Made by a program: the position numbers and the translations under genes | The notes under the pieces: generated by a model | Database searches by the model: none | What the model was told of the DNA's origin: nothing | What the model saw: only the letters and a program-made list of their open reading frames with translations | In this document: one piece after another, positions 11,946-23,579 of the stretch | Position numbering within the stretch: the first letter of the stretch is position 1 | Layout: the number at the start of each line of letters is the position of its first letter | NCBI GenBank assembly: GCA_038380795.1 | Contig: CM076267.1 | Span: forward strand, 12,197,501-12,261,500 | Origin: Pyrocephalus nanus | Lineage: Eukaryota; Chordata; Aves; Passeriformes; Tyrannidae | Length of the DNA: 64,000 nucleotides | Direction of reading: 5' to 3'

Positions 11946-14900
11946 CTACATTATCTAATCCTTTGGGGATATGGACTCTAGCTTCATCTGTAAGGGCTAT
12001 ACAATGTCATCCAAAAAGTCTGTAAACATTAATTATCCACTCTGAAGTGACACCTTTGTCCCCAGGGTTGGCTATCACAGAGAAACCCACTGTACAGGCT
12101 GAGGAAAGGGGTCTCCCCATGAGGAAAAAACCCCCAAGTGGCCAAGAAGTCAGACTCCAAGTTAAACTTCCACTTGTTTAAGCAAAGCAAGGGGTTACCT
12201 GCCAAAGACATGTTGCTGACTATTTTGAAGAAGGGACTAGAGAGACAGCATTGCAAACCATGGATAGAAGAAAAAGGGAAGGCAGAAGAAAAGGTGCTTT
12301 TGTGGCAGTTTGTGCGAATCTTAATTATCAAAATTCCACCCCGTGTAGCTGAAGAAATAAACCTGCTGCTCCCAGAGTGCTCCTTGACACAATCACACAC
12401 CAAATACTGCTCACTGAACATAAAACTGGAGTAGCATGGCTTTAACTTGATGCATCTCTACATGGATCCTTCTAAATGATCCCAAAGTGCACGTGTCAGG
12501 TGACCATCATGATTCAAAGCTGGCAACTAGTCAGTCCTTGATATCCTACGACTGAGGAACAGCCTCAGCATTGCACCAATCTGAGCATCTGAGACTTCCA
12601 GCAGCCCAAAGGGACACGAGTGACTATATTAGAGAGACCTGTAGGCAATCTGTCCATTCTGAAGGCCTATGGTAGCAAAGAAATACTCTTTAAGACCCAA
12701 CAGAATTACTTTTAGGACAGAAACAGTTAGAGAAGAAATACAATTCTTGATTGTTGTTGCTCCTGTGGCAGCGTTTCACTGAAGCCCTACCGAAGGTGCA
12801 GGCTACTGAACTATATGCAGTATATACATGAGGAGAGACAGTGGCTGTCAAGAGAATTTTGCAGTCTAAATTACAGAATTTATTCAATTAAATTATTCAA
12901 TTTTAACCACTTGCCCCCTTCCCTCCTGGAGCCAATCCCAGCTTTTCTGTTAAACACATCTCTCAGCATTTTAAGTTGTATACAGCAAAGCAATGCAAGG
13001 CAGGGAAGCTAAGAATGTGCTTGTACTGGTTATGTTCCTTTTCCTGGAAAATGTGAACCGAATGAAAAACATTCCTTGGAGAAGATCCTTGCCCCTCTAG
13101 GGTGGACAGAAAAGATGACTTCATAGGGGCTGTTCTCATTCTAATTCGTCTGAGTCTCAGGCCACACAAACGATAAATTTTTTCAGTGCACTGAGGTCTG
13201 CTGAGATGCTGGCATTTCCTCCTCCTCATTTACATGGTCTTCCCATAATCTAGCACCGAGACAAGCTGAACTGCATAAGGACTCCCTGCCAATGCCACTT
13301 GGGGCTTGCTTACGGAAGACCTCTGGAGAGTGATGGGAGGTGCTCCCTGCCCTTCTCCTCTGCCTATGAAAGGGCTGAGTGTGCTACCTCTGCAGAACTG
13401 AGCATTCCTGCCAGCCCATAAATCAAGTGACCAAACTCCATCCCAATCTCTGATCCACTGCAAAAAAGCCCCATACTCTGCCTTTACAGCACACACAGGG
13501 CAAAGAGCTGAATCAACTGAAACCCTAATATAAGAGAAGAGTCGTTACCTCCTGAAAAAAAACCAAAAACAATCAACCTTACTAGTTCTGAAGCTTGGCT
13601 TCCCCATGTTTACACCAAATGACTTGTTGAACTTCATTATATACAAAGTATTTCCATAGATCAGAGGCAGGGAGACCTATGCAGCTAACATAAAATAAAT
13701 TACCACCCCGTGATAAATGGTTCTATTAGCAATCCAGATTGTTAAACTCAGATACAACAGGATGAAGGGAGCACTGCCCCATTCATTCTCCCTGCGGCAG
13801 ATACTGAGTTGTAAATAGGTTATTTTGTGTGTAAATAACACATTAAAACTCAGCATTAGCCGTGTCTTTTGATAGAGAGGAAATTGTTCCAAATAAATAA
13901 TTTCGGACAGGAATGTAAAATAAGCCAGATTTAATAGTGCATGCCTGCTGTAGCCGTGTTAAACATGACTAAAATGATAAACCCCAGAATATACTAATAG
14001 TAAACTATGCTCTGACATCAAAGTAATGAGGCTGTATTTTTACCCAGCTTTAGAAATGCTAAAATTAGTCTTGACAGAGCCAGACATGAGAAAAATGTTT
14101 CAAACATAAACACCATCAATTTGGGAACTTGGTGTTTGTGTCATACAGAGGGTGGGGTGGAGAGGGAAAGGTGCATTCTGGGCCTTGTTAAAGTCAGGCA
14201 GTTAGCATTTAGGAGAATTTGTATTTAATTTTTATTACAAGATGAGAAACCCATCTTCCTAAATATCTCTGCCTTTGAAAGAGTGTCTCATCTAAATTTC
14301 CCTTCCAGTCACGTGTCTGGGGCTTCCTTGTGCATGCAGGTATGGAGGATATTGCAGTACCAGCCTGGAGGATACAACCCAGTCTCACTCGTGGTGCTCT
14401 GCTCCAAAGCCTCCTCCCCTATGCAGCAATATGCACTTCTGCATTCAGCAAAAGGGTTCTCTAAACTCAGTGTTATGAGTTGCCCTTCCAGAAGTGGACA
14501 CATCAAAACTGTGAGCCTCTTATGCAGATTTGACTTCTCTATGGCTCCTACATATTGTCATTTATAAATAGTTTCCATCTCAGTCACACATACATTTGTG
14601 CCCCTGCTGAAACAGAAAAGAGGAGCTTTGACTCCCTGGCCAACATGATTTATGGAAAAACAGAAAATTAGGAGACACTTCCCTGATGTCATTTCTGTGA
14701 GGCCAATTTCTGAACATCTGATCAATGAGTTACTATAAAAAACTGTCACAGAAGATCCCTAAAACAGCAGCTTCAGAAGAGTAAAAATATGGGATGCAGA
14801 TTGTTTGTACAAAAGGGCTCTTCTCCGCTGCCAGCATCAACAATATCGATCTCTTTTCCTACAGCCGTTCCTGCTAACCATTTGTTAGAGGCTGGAAACA

Positions 14901-16679
14901 TTTGGGACAAATATCCAAAGCACAGGAACTAGAAATGGAGATGGAACATATTACCTTATGATAATGTAGTCTAAATAATAATATAACTAAATAGTACTCT
15001 TCAATTATTTAGCTAATATTCAGTTTGTTGCTTCAATTACCTTAATTATAAATAAAACCTTATGAATCTATTCATTTCCACAAGTGAAAAAGAAAGCCTT
15101 ACGATCTGAGAAACATGCAAAACATGATGTGTTGGCACTCCATCTGTGTGACTCAGTAGAATAAAGGAGAAGAAATGTGTTGTGAATTACATTTGTTTGG
15201 CTCTTGAGAGCAGCTTGGTGATCTGCAGCGCTAGCTGAGCCTCACTGCCACTTTCTCATATGCTAGTACAAAGAGTAAAACCTCTGCAATAAATGAAATC
15301 AAGAGTTTGTCTTGGATGAAAATAAAGACTTGATTGTATGGCCTCAAAGCAGGGTGGGGAGCTCAGAGGCTCACCCTTTAAAACTGATCCCCTCCTCAAG
15401 CTTAACTTCCTAATTAATCTCCAAGCCTTGTTTTCTTTCTTCTGTAAAAATATGAGCATAAAAATGTGTATTTCTGGTCTGTTATGAGTAATTGCTCTAG
15501 TTTAGGGAATCAAATGTTATATTAGCATGAATACCATGTAAGTACAGTCTCATCTCTAACCAGTCTTTTTGTTATCACCTGCTAAATCATACCTTGCAGT
15601 TAACTTGCGTTAGAAGAAAACTTCGTATTAGTTCTTCTACTTACAAGCACATGCACAAGCATGCTGCTGCCTTCCAGGAGCCTGCATTATGTCTCAAATC
15701 AGAGTTCAAAGGAAAGCCCTCTGAACCACATCACCTGCAGAGTCCTGGGGCCAGTGTCCGATCACACACTGCTTCGCTGCTGGCCATTTTGGGTCATTTA
15801 TGAGCACTTCTCTTCACAGCATGACACAGATTTCACTCTTTACATCTCATTACACAATGCTTTCATCACAATTCTCCTGACATCTTCAAACAGTCCTCAA
15901 CTTACTTTTCCACTTCCTCATAATAAAAGCAGAAATACTGAGCCCGTAAATAATTTTTTTTTCCAAAGGTGAGAGAACACTGCTAACAGGACATTTTATA
16001 CTGGACATTTAAAAACCAATTAGGTCTCCAGGGATGCCAAATGAGCTGACGGACACTCTACCTCGGGGCATCCTCATTTCCACTATCATCTGATCTCTGG
16101 AAATGTGGTGACTGCTTCCTTGGTGGAGGCACTCCCAGGGAAAATGGCAAGTGGGGAGAAGGCATTTATGAATAAACAGCACATCTATGGGTTCTGAGTT
16201 TTAGCACGTGCTTGGACTGTGTTGGTGCCAATCAACCCTTCAGGTCTGCCAGTCACTGAGATGATACCTCAAGTGTGCTGCCTCAATAGTTTCTACAGCC
16301 TTTACTTCTTCAACAGCAGTCTGCTGGGGGATGGCAAACTTCTGCATGCTGCTGTCTCTGCCTTTTCCCTATTTCTGCTTCCTGGCAAGCTTTCCATTCT
16401 GCCACTTTGTGTAGTGCTCATGATGAAGGTGCCTCAGACCCGTCCAGCAACATGAAACTGTCTTTCCCTTCAAACAACTCCGTAAAACATTTTCTGATTT
16501 TTTTTAAGAGAAATTTTTTTTTTGCTAACAAAAACTAACAAAGTTCATCAAACACATGAACTAATCTGATAGATTATAATCTAGCCACTGCTACCTTATT
16601 CTATGCGTCTGAATCTTCACGGGTCAATGGGGAAATGAAAACTGAGTCACAAAGGTTATGAAAAAGAAGGAGAGATAAA
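11946..16679. other. non-coding stretch, no gene recognised
   Basis: No recognised gene. Two unusually open stretches occur: 12,029-12,434 is open on both strands, and 12,963-13,496 on the minus strand has one stop in 178 codons. Neither has a recognisable domain. The AT-rich segment at about 13,640-14,060 lacks simple repeats and low-complexity runs. It has the texture of a conserved non-coding element, but conservation cannot be judged from one sequence. Confidence 0.45.
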
Positions 16680-16765
16680 GCAGATTTAAGCAATTTGGGT
16701 TGGAAAGTATCTTCAAAACTCAGCCAACAAAAAACTCAAACTCTCCAGCCAAGCTGGGTAACAGA
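16680..16765 (-). repeat. possible CR1 3'-end relic
   Basis: The plus strand has 'TTTGGGTTGGAAAGTATCTT' followed by 'CAAAACTCAGCCAAC'. This resembles the reverse complement of the CR1 3' terminus ('GGTTTGGGTTGGAAGGGACC..TTCAAAGATCATCCAGTCCAAC' in two blocks). The match is short and diverged, so chance resemblance is possible. Confidence 0.35.
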
Positions 16766-16959
16766 ACAGCTCTCTAAAGAGTTGTTCTGTTCTCCTGGGG
16801 TGATGAAAAACCACCCTGCAGTGAAGGAAGGGGAGGGGAAAGGTTCATTTTGAGGTAGACTCTGGCCAGCAATAACGTATATTTTAGAGAGGAAAAAAAA
16901 AAAGCTGCCTGCAAAGTTTACACAGCTGGGATGTCTCTTGTCACATCCAAACTGGTGCA

Positions 16960-17790
16960 GCCCCTTCTAAGTTTGTCTCCTTGTACCCAGTCCAGAGAGG
17001 ACACCCGGTCCTCAGCAAGAGCAGTTGCAGTGCCTCGCCCAGCAGGCACAGCCTTGCCCACAGCTGTGCCACCCTGATGGGCCCTGGCACCAATTTAGAG
17101 ATCCACCAGCACTCGTGTGCTAAAGAGGGATGTGTGTTTTGCCTGCCACAGCGAGCAGGCAGGAGCAACATCCCTGCATGTCCCCCTGCACACCCACCAA
17201 TAATGGCTCCATGCCCACAGGTGTCCACAAGAGCTTCCCAGTTGACTCCAACAGCAGCAAGACCAAAATCTTGCATAAAACACTGATGAAAAAAGAAATC
17301 AGGAACTGAGCTCTTTCTGGCATTAACAGGAATGGCTCAAGTGGGGGCTTTTCTTTGTGAACATTCTTGCATTAGGTCTGGACATCCCCAAATTCCTCCC
17401 TAATCATGAAATCTCATCAGCAATTACTAAAGACTGTGCAGTCTGTTTAACTCATTAGCAGGATCAGAGCTGGCACACAGACACCCCTCCAGACCACGGT
17501 AACAGGGTGCTCTCCTTCATCAGCCAGCCTCACCAGCCATTCTTTACCTCCATCATGGAGGGCACTGTGCTGCCACCACCACGCAGCACCAGTCAGATGG
17601 TGGCAAGCACGGATGGGATGCCCCAACTCCCCAACAGCCACCTCTCACCATCCATCCTGTCCCTCACCCCGGCCCAGGTCTCTGGGACTGGCCGTGGCCT
17701 GTCTCAGTGCAGTGACGTTTGAACGCCGCACGGTGACACAGCTTCCCGTCCCTCTGACCCCCGACGGCCAAGAACCCCAATAAACTCAGT
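16960..17790. other. GC-richer patch with open frames on both strands
   Basis: Two segments (about 16,960-17,290 and 17,460-17,790) are clearly richer in G+C than their surroundings. Long overlapping frames are open on both strands over the first segment: plus 16,981-17,286 and minus 16,941-17,276. The second segment ends in a CpG cluster near 17,735-17,775. None of the translations resembles a family I know, and simultaneous opening on both strands suggests base composition rather than coding. The patch lies just downstream, in minus-strand sense, of the exon at 17,889-18,051. Confidence 0.35.
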
Positions 17791-17888
17791 GTGTTCACAG
17801 GAAGACAGATGCCACTATACTTATTAAATTCTTACAGTCTAATGAAAAACACCCCTGCTGCTTTCAAATTGTGGAAAACATAAAGTAC

Positions 17889-18021
17889 CTCCTTGTGCCA
17901 CTGCTGCTCCTGCAGCTGCTAAAGGCGTGGGTTTCTTCCCCGTCTCTGTAAAGCCATTCCCCTCCAGAACGGCACCTTTCCCTTCTTTTTTCCCAGCAGC
18001 CATTGAAGCAGAGGTTTCCAT
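17889..18021 (-). CDS. candidate first coding exon of an unidentified gene
   Basis: This is the best protein-coding signal in the window. The inferred exon spans 18,051 down to 17,889. Just upstream is a pyrimidine-rich acceptor ('GTTTTATGTCCTTTAG' then G). A 30-base leader follows with an in-frame TGA, which fixes the ATG at 18,021 as the start. The context is strong (A at -3, G at +4). The frame then gives 44 codons plus one base and ends at a plausible donor (GGAG then GTACTT). The peptide begins METSASMAAGKKEGKG, then is Lys/Gly/Glu-rich, and ends in an Ala-rich stretch (LAAAGAAVAQG). It is hydrophilic, without signal peptide, membrane segment or cysteine, so it looks like the disordered N-terminus of an intracellular protein. 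I cannot name the gene. An acceptor upstream of the leader implies an earlier non-coding exon. The next exon (entered in phase 1) would lie at lower coordinates or outside the window. A chance combination of signals remains possible. Confidence 0.5.
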
Positions 18022-18051
18022 CTTAGACGGGCATCTTCCAGCTCAGGAACC
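18022..18051 (-). promoter_or_regulatory. 5' leader segment with a 3-codon upstream ORF
   Basis: The inferred untranslated part of the exon contains ATGCCCGTCTAA at 18,034-18,023. This is a complete ATG-Pro-Val-stop reading frame whose stop lies one base before the main ATG. Such minimal upstream ORFs can reduce or gate translation of the main frame by controlling re-initiation. Whether it acts here depends on the exon being real. Confidence 0.4.
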
Positions 18052-20699
18052 CTAAAGGACATAAAACAAAACCATATTCTGGTCACCACTCATAAAACAG
18101 GCAAAATCAGCTCCATGAGGAAGCAGCTGATGGTTCGGCAGAGCTCGCAAGTAAATGCTGAGCAGCAAAGAATTCCCAGGTTTCTAACTCTAGTGGCACA
18201 GCCACTACAGTAGTCACAGGCACAAAGGTCACAGCCATGTGAAGGGACAGGTGTTCTCACAGACCTAAAAGGATCAGGATCAAAAAGCAAATTTTCCCCA
18301 CATAAACTTGGGCTATACAATAAAGCTTATGGGTCCAAAGGGCTTTCCAGGATTACAGGACAGATGAGATGCAAAAATTTATCATGTCTAAACCCCATTT
18401 GTCCATCCTATACATGACCTAGCCCATCATAAGAAAAAACTCAGTCAGCTAAAAATTCCCAATATAATACAGATAAACACATTTAAGGTGTTTTTTTACT
18501 TTCCCAGAGCTGGCTCATACACTGTGTGCTGTTTTAAGATCAGTATCCTGACCAGAACTTTTCCACAATGGCTACAGATAAGCCACAGCAGGTCTGTCAG
18601 AGCTCATCCAGTTCTCACTGGTAAAGAGTAATAGCCATGACTCCTCTCTCTCCCAAAAAAGTTCTATTCTGAGCAGTTGCAACTAAAAATCAGTTACAGC
18701 TTCACCCCCATTAAAAATGGTGAAATAAGTTCTGTGAAAGATCCAAAAACAAGATACCAAATCACAAATAACCCGGTTTTCTAAACTTATGTCGATGAAA
18801 CAGAGCAGCTCCTGAAGTTTGTTAGCTTGACCATTTGTTCTGCATGATTCAGACTTAGCTGCTCTCCCAAAAGCAAACATGTGAGTATTCCCAAGAGGCA
18901 TACTTTGTTTCTGAATGCAAATACTTCTGTTTGCCCCATTTTAACTAGTTTTATTTCGCATGTCTCCACCTGACTCCTGCTTTCACAGAACCCGCACAGT
19001 TACCTGGCACTGGCCTCAGGCTGGTCTTGGGAAAACCCACTGCTAATTCCTCCTTTCCTTTCTAATTTTAATGCAGATCTGCAATTTTTCATATGCAAAT
19101 TTTCAAATGCTAATTTTTCAGCTCCTGAGATACTCTGGAGCACACTGGCTGTTTACCTCACCAAAATTATTGGGATCAAGCAAAAAATGTCTGGGAAACC
19201 AGAAAACTTTTTTGTGTATGCAGGTAGTTTTACTGCCACTGTGCCAGCTCAAACTTCTCTCCCTTCGCTCTAGAGGACTAACTGACTCCTGAACATCTTG
19301 GATTAAAAAGTTAAAACTTTTAAAACTCTCCTAAAAACTTCAAAGCACAAAGATTTGAGGAACTTCCACCCTTGCTGGCACCCCAGAGGAACCTGGTGCG
19401 CGGTGAATGTGCCAGCTCTGGCAGAATGGTGTCCCACCAAGGCTGTGTGCTGTGACCCGACCAGCTCATCCCAGGAGCCTCCAGGCATGGCTCACATTAA
19501 TGGCACAACTAAGTGGTGGATCTGCGGTCACAGTTTGCAGCTGTAAACTGTGAAGCTTCCATTGGAAATGACAGGACCCACAATTACAGGCTTTACTGAT
19601 GACACAAGGCTCCAGTGAATACCAAGGTGGCCCCTCAAGGTCCTGCCCCGGCATGTGCTGGGGCTTGATGGCAAACATGGGATGGGCTCCTGGGGGCCAA
19701 GACTTTACAGAGGTTTAATCCAGGAATCAGGTTGGGTTACAGACCACGTATGAAATAAATACACTCGAACTGGAGGAGTATTTGACCTAGGTCTGACAGC
19801 CTGGGCTTCTGTTCGTTAAGCAAATAAACTTCAGAGGCTCTATTACTAGCCCCCCACCTGTTTCTTCTTAGTCCCTCCTTTCAAGGCTTTGCACTTTTGT
19901 TTGAAACCAGACGCTGTCCCTCGCACCCCCATCCCCCCTTCCCTGGTTACCCTGACCCTGGGGGCAGCCCCAGGGGTGAGGGATCTTCCTCGGGGCACTG
20001 CAGAGCTCAGCAGCCAGCAAGGGGAAGGAAGGAACTAGTAATAGAAATTGCTCTGTGAAACATGCAGGTTAGAGCTATGCTTTTTTTTTTTTTTTTCCAG
20101 AGAGGTGCCTGAAGCAAAATCTCTAAATCCTTGCCACAGACATCTCAGTAGGGACTGGTTTTTTAGATGTGTCATTTATCCAACTGGAATGCGATAGGAT
20201 ATCAGCCTGTCTTTGAAAATCTGGTCTTTACAGGTGTATTAATTATGAATTTAAAAAAATATTCCAGTGTTTATAGTAAGTGGTTGTATTAAACAGGTAA
20301 ATCCTCAAATACTGGATTAGAAAAAAAATAAATAATGCAACTTCTCTAATCTCACAGGATTTAGCGTAATAAGTCTATAATTATTTTTGCTTCGTAAAGA
20401 TGCCTGGGGCAGAGCGAGCTGACTATGAGGTTCCAAACTTTTCCCCAGCTCAGCAGCGAGCAAAAGTCATTCTCCTTCCACAGCTCCCCACAACCAGTGC
20501 TGATCATCCCAGCCTAGGAGGACACAAGCATCCCTCCCACCAGACCTTGCTCTGCTCAGCACCTTCACCCACAGACTGGGACAGAGATGAGTGAGCAAAG
20601 GAGCACCAACACTGATTTCATATCCCACCTTCTGCAGTTTCACAGAAAATGGCTGAGAGCTGGTGACCAGCAGACTTCCCAGCGGTGCTTTGGTGCAAT
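18052..20699. other. non-coding stretch, likely intron or upstream flank
   Basis: No further exon is recognised on the minus strand above the 18.0 kb exon. The stretch includes a GC-rich island at about 19,900-19,990, with C-runs and a hairpin, and a 16-base T run at 20,081-20,096. It otherwise has no readable repeat. Confidence 0.5.
19926..19975 (-). other. G-quadruplex candidate beside a GC hairpin
   Basis: The plus strand carries C-runs at 19,926-19,930 (5), 19,933-19,938 (6), 19,941-19,943 (3), 19,950-19,952 (3) and 19,956-19,958 (3). The gaps are 2, 2, 6 and 3 bases. On the minus strand these are G-runs that meet the usual four-run quadruplex pattern. The last C-run begins an exact 8-bp inverted repeat, CCCTGGGG / CCCCAGGG, with a 4-base loop (19,956-19,975). 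The pattern is directly visible; any function is inference. Confidence 0.6.
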
Positions 20700-20915
20700 G
20701 TGTGATCAGGACACACTGATGGAACTCTGGAGATTTAGGTTCCCATCATGGATCTGCTACAGTCTTCTCTGTGTCCCTGGGCAAAAAGCTTAACTCCTCT
20801 CTTGCAGCTACTTTCCACAGCCATAAAATAGGAAATAGTACTTTGCCCTATTTGCAAAGTGCTTTGAGATCCTTGGAGGCACAGGGCTATGGAAGTGTTT
20901 TTATTACCAGTATAA
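20700..20915 (+). repeat. amniote MIR-type SINE, nearly full length
   Basis: This is the clearest SINE relic in the window. In order it shows 'GGAGATTTAGGTTCCCATC' (family 'GGAGACCTGGGTTCAAATC'), 'GATCTGCTACAG', 'GTGTCCCTGGGCAAAAAGCT' (family 'GTGACCTTGGGCAAGTCACT'), 'CCATAAAATAGGAAATAGTA' (family 'CTGTAAAATGGGGATAATAA') and a 'GCAAAGTGCTTTGAGATCCT' tail with 'GGCACAGGGCTATGGAAGTG'. That tail is typical of the amniote MIR form rather than mammalian MIR. The tRNA-related 5' head is weak. Confidence 0.75.
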
Positions 20916-23118
20916 GAAAATATATTGGTGGAGGCAGTCAATCCACACTATCCAGGAGCACAACATCCATTTTTTAAGCAATACATACTTTGCTTTCTGT
21001 TCGATGCTAAACTTTTTCTGCTGCTCTGTGCCACACAGAATTTATAAATTCAATGACAGATTAATCTTAGCAGCGAGCCATTTGGCATGAAAAAGGGTTT
21101 CACAGGGAGCCTGCTTTTTCCTGTAAAGAGCATGCATTTAGGAGTGACTATACAGAGAAAGACCCTATGCACTTATTCAAGCACAACTCTCTGCCCTCCG
21201 TCATTACTCAGAATTAGAAACCAGAATGGATTACTCAGATTGTTCCTAAGGTTTGTAGCCTTCTCTGCAGGAGGAGGGTTGGGTAATTGATTTTGACACT
21301 AATACCAGCACTATTCATATGCCCTGTAATATAATTCTGCAGCGACACTAAAAAGGCAGCCATCTGAGATCTGAACAAGGAAAGTGCTTTATGATTTGCC
21401 CTAGACAACCCCAGCTATTTTAACAGCTGTGTTGTATATTAAAAGGGAGAAATCCCAACAGAATTAAAAACAACAAAGTCACATTTGCCTTTGAGGGAAA
21501 ACAAGAAGCTGTAAACTTTCCTAATAAAACAATCCCTCCCGCTAAGTGCTTGAGGAATGGTCAAAAGTGTTCCCAAAATGCTTGTCTCTTTTGGAGGGCT
21601 TCGGCCTGAGCAGGACTGCTAGCAAGCATAGGACTAAACAGACACTCATCAGCCACAGCCCCCGCACACCCCTTTTTTGAAAAGGCATTATTTTCTTCTT
21701 CAGGAAGGAAACCTCCTCTTTCATCAGGAAACCTCCTTCTCTTCCCCTAGACAGGGTAGGAAACATTTTTCTTTTTCTGTGAAAAATGAATGACCAATTT
21801 TAGCCATCTCTGCTCAAAGCTAAGTAGCACTATGGAGTGAGTCTCTGGCAGAGGGCAGGGACTGCCAGTAGCATTGTGACACAAGTCAAATCCTGATTGT
21901 CACCTTCAAGCCTGGCAGCTCCACAGAAGGGGCAAAAATGGGTCTAAACTATGCTTCCAGAAGCTACCTTGACAGGATACAGCTCCAACGTTGCTGGCTC
22001 CTGGCAAGACCAGTAGAAGCTGGGATAACCAAGGGCAGCCTCTGCACAGCTCTCACCAGGTTTGTTCTCACACAGCCACAGGGAGATAGTTGATCAGTTC
22101 TGCCACATCACCCCCCATGTAGGTACAATCCTAGGCTTGATAATTATTCCTGGCATGCTGCTTTAGTTAAGAAAAACAAAGAGATACTCCCATCTCTTCT
22201 TTTGCAGTGGGCTGTGTCATACAGTTAAAGCCTTCTGAATACATGATCTACTTATGAAATTCAGTGTGAGCCAACTGTTCTGAACATTGGCTCAATACAG
22301 TGGCTGCTGTGATCCTTTTCAGTCTCCCAGGGTTTGAGCCAAATTATGTTCTCAATTACAGGGAAGTAGCAGCAGTTAACCCGGTGAAGTCATAGGCTCT
22401 ATACCACAGCAAAACTTGACCCCTCTATTTTCTTTTATATCAGCAACAGCTTCAAATTACTAAAGAAAGTTTTCTCTGTCCACATGCCACCACTAAATGT
22501 TAGGACTATCCAAACATGCTATCTGTTGCTGAAGGACCTACAAGTGTTTACAGAATATCAATCTCAGGTAAAAGCAGCATAAATACTAATTCAGAACTAA
22601 TCACTTTCGGGATCCTCTTAACACAAGGTTTCCCATCTTGACAGTTCTTAGGAACGGTCCGCTTGGGCCAATCCTCCAGGATTGATTACACAGGGAAATT
22701 AGAGCTGTGCACTGGGGCATGCATGAATAGAGCAGTCACTGTCTCAGGGCCGCTCCTGCGCCTTCCCCTTGAGAAATCTTCTGTGGTGGGTCCCTACCAG
22801 CTTCTGGGAGACATCATGGGGAGGGAGGAAAGGAAGCAGAGACAAACTTGTGCTGACAGAAGCAGTGTTAGGAGGGCACAGAGCTGCTCAGGGCTTATTC
22901 CACTTTTCTACCTCCTTCCCCAACTCCTGCTTAGAGAAGAACGAGACCAGGCTGTCAAAGGGAGGGAGGAGGGAGCTGTGCTGACTTTCAGCAGAGAGAC
23001 AGAAATACACACAAGTTCTGCCCACCCAACCCCAAACGTAAGGATAAAATTGCTAAGAAAGCTGGGTGTTAACAAGACTTCCACAAACAGTTCCAGCCCA
23101 TGGCAAAAGTTGCATCAC

Positions 23119-23178
23119 TCAAAAAAATGAAAAGAAAAAAAAGAAAAGAGAAAAAAAAAGAGAGAGAGAGACAAAAAA
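23119..23178 (+). repeat. A/G low-complexity tract with (GA)n
   Basis: Nearly uninterrupted purine run made of A-blocks separated by single G bases. It ends in about seven GA dinucleotide units at 23,159-23,172. It is probably a degenerate microsatellite. I see no transposon body next to it. Confidence 0.85.
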
Positions 23179-23579
23179 CCCCAGTAGAGTTGGCAACACT
23201 GCAATAGTTATACAGGTTCTGGAATGTACAAAGGCTGAAATCAGAGACTTAGAATCTCTTTTGAACTTCAAAAACAACAAGTCTCTTCAAATCACTCCGT
23301 TAATTGGCTTTAAATTAGACTTCTAAGTTTAATGAACAAATCTTTTGCGTACGGCATGAAACGGATACGCTTCTAGATTAACTTCCTGATCAACACCATC
23401 TGCCATTTCCATATGGCAACAGCAAACCAAAAGCATAAGGAAGAAGCCACTCCATATTACTGTGAGGGGTCAAAGGGCACCCAGGACTGCCTGGTGCTTG
23501 GCAGTGTTTCTCTGTTTTGTAGTAACATCACCTCCAACCAGCTCCAGAGGTTCCAGGGATATTCCAGGCATAACTCTGT

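Noticed and set aside
22663..23130. Longest open frame in the window (155 codons, plus strand)
   Set aside because: No domain, signal peptide or splice support; the second half lies in purine-biased sequence, where frames stay open by composition.
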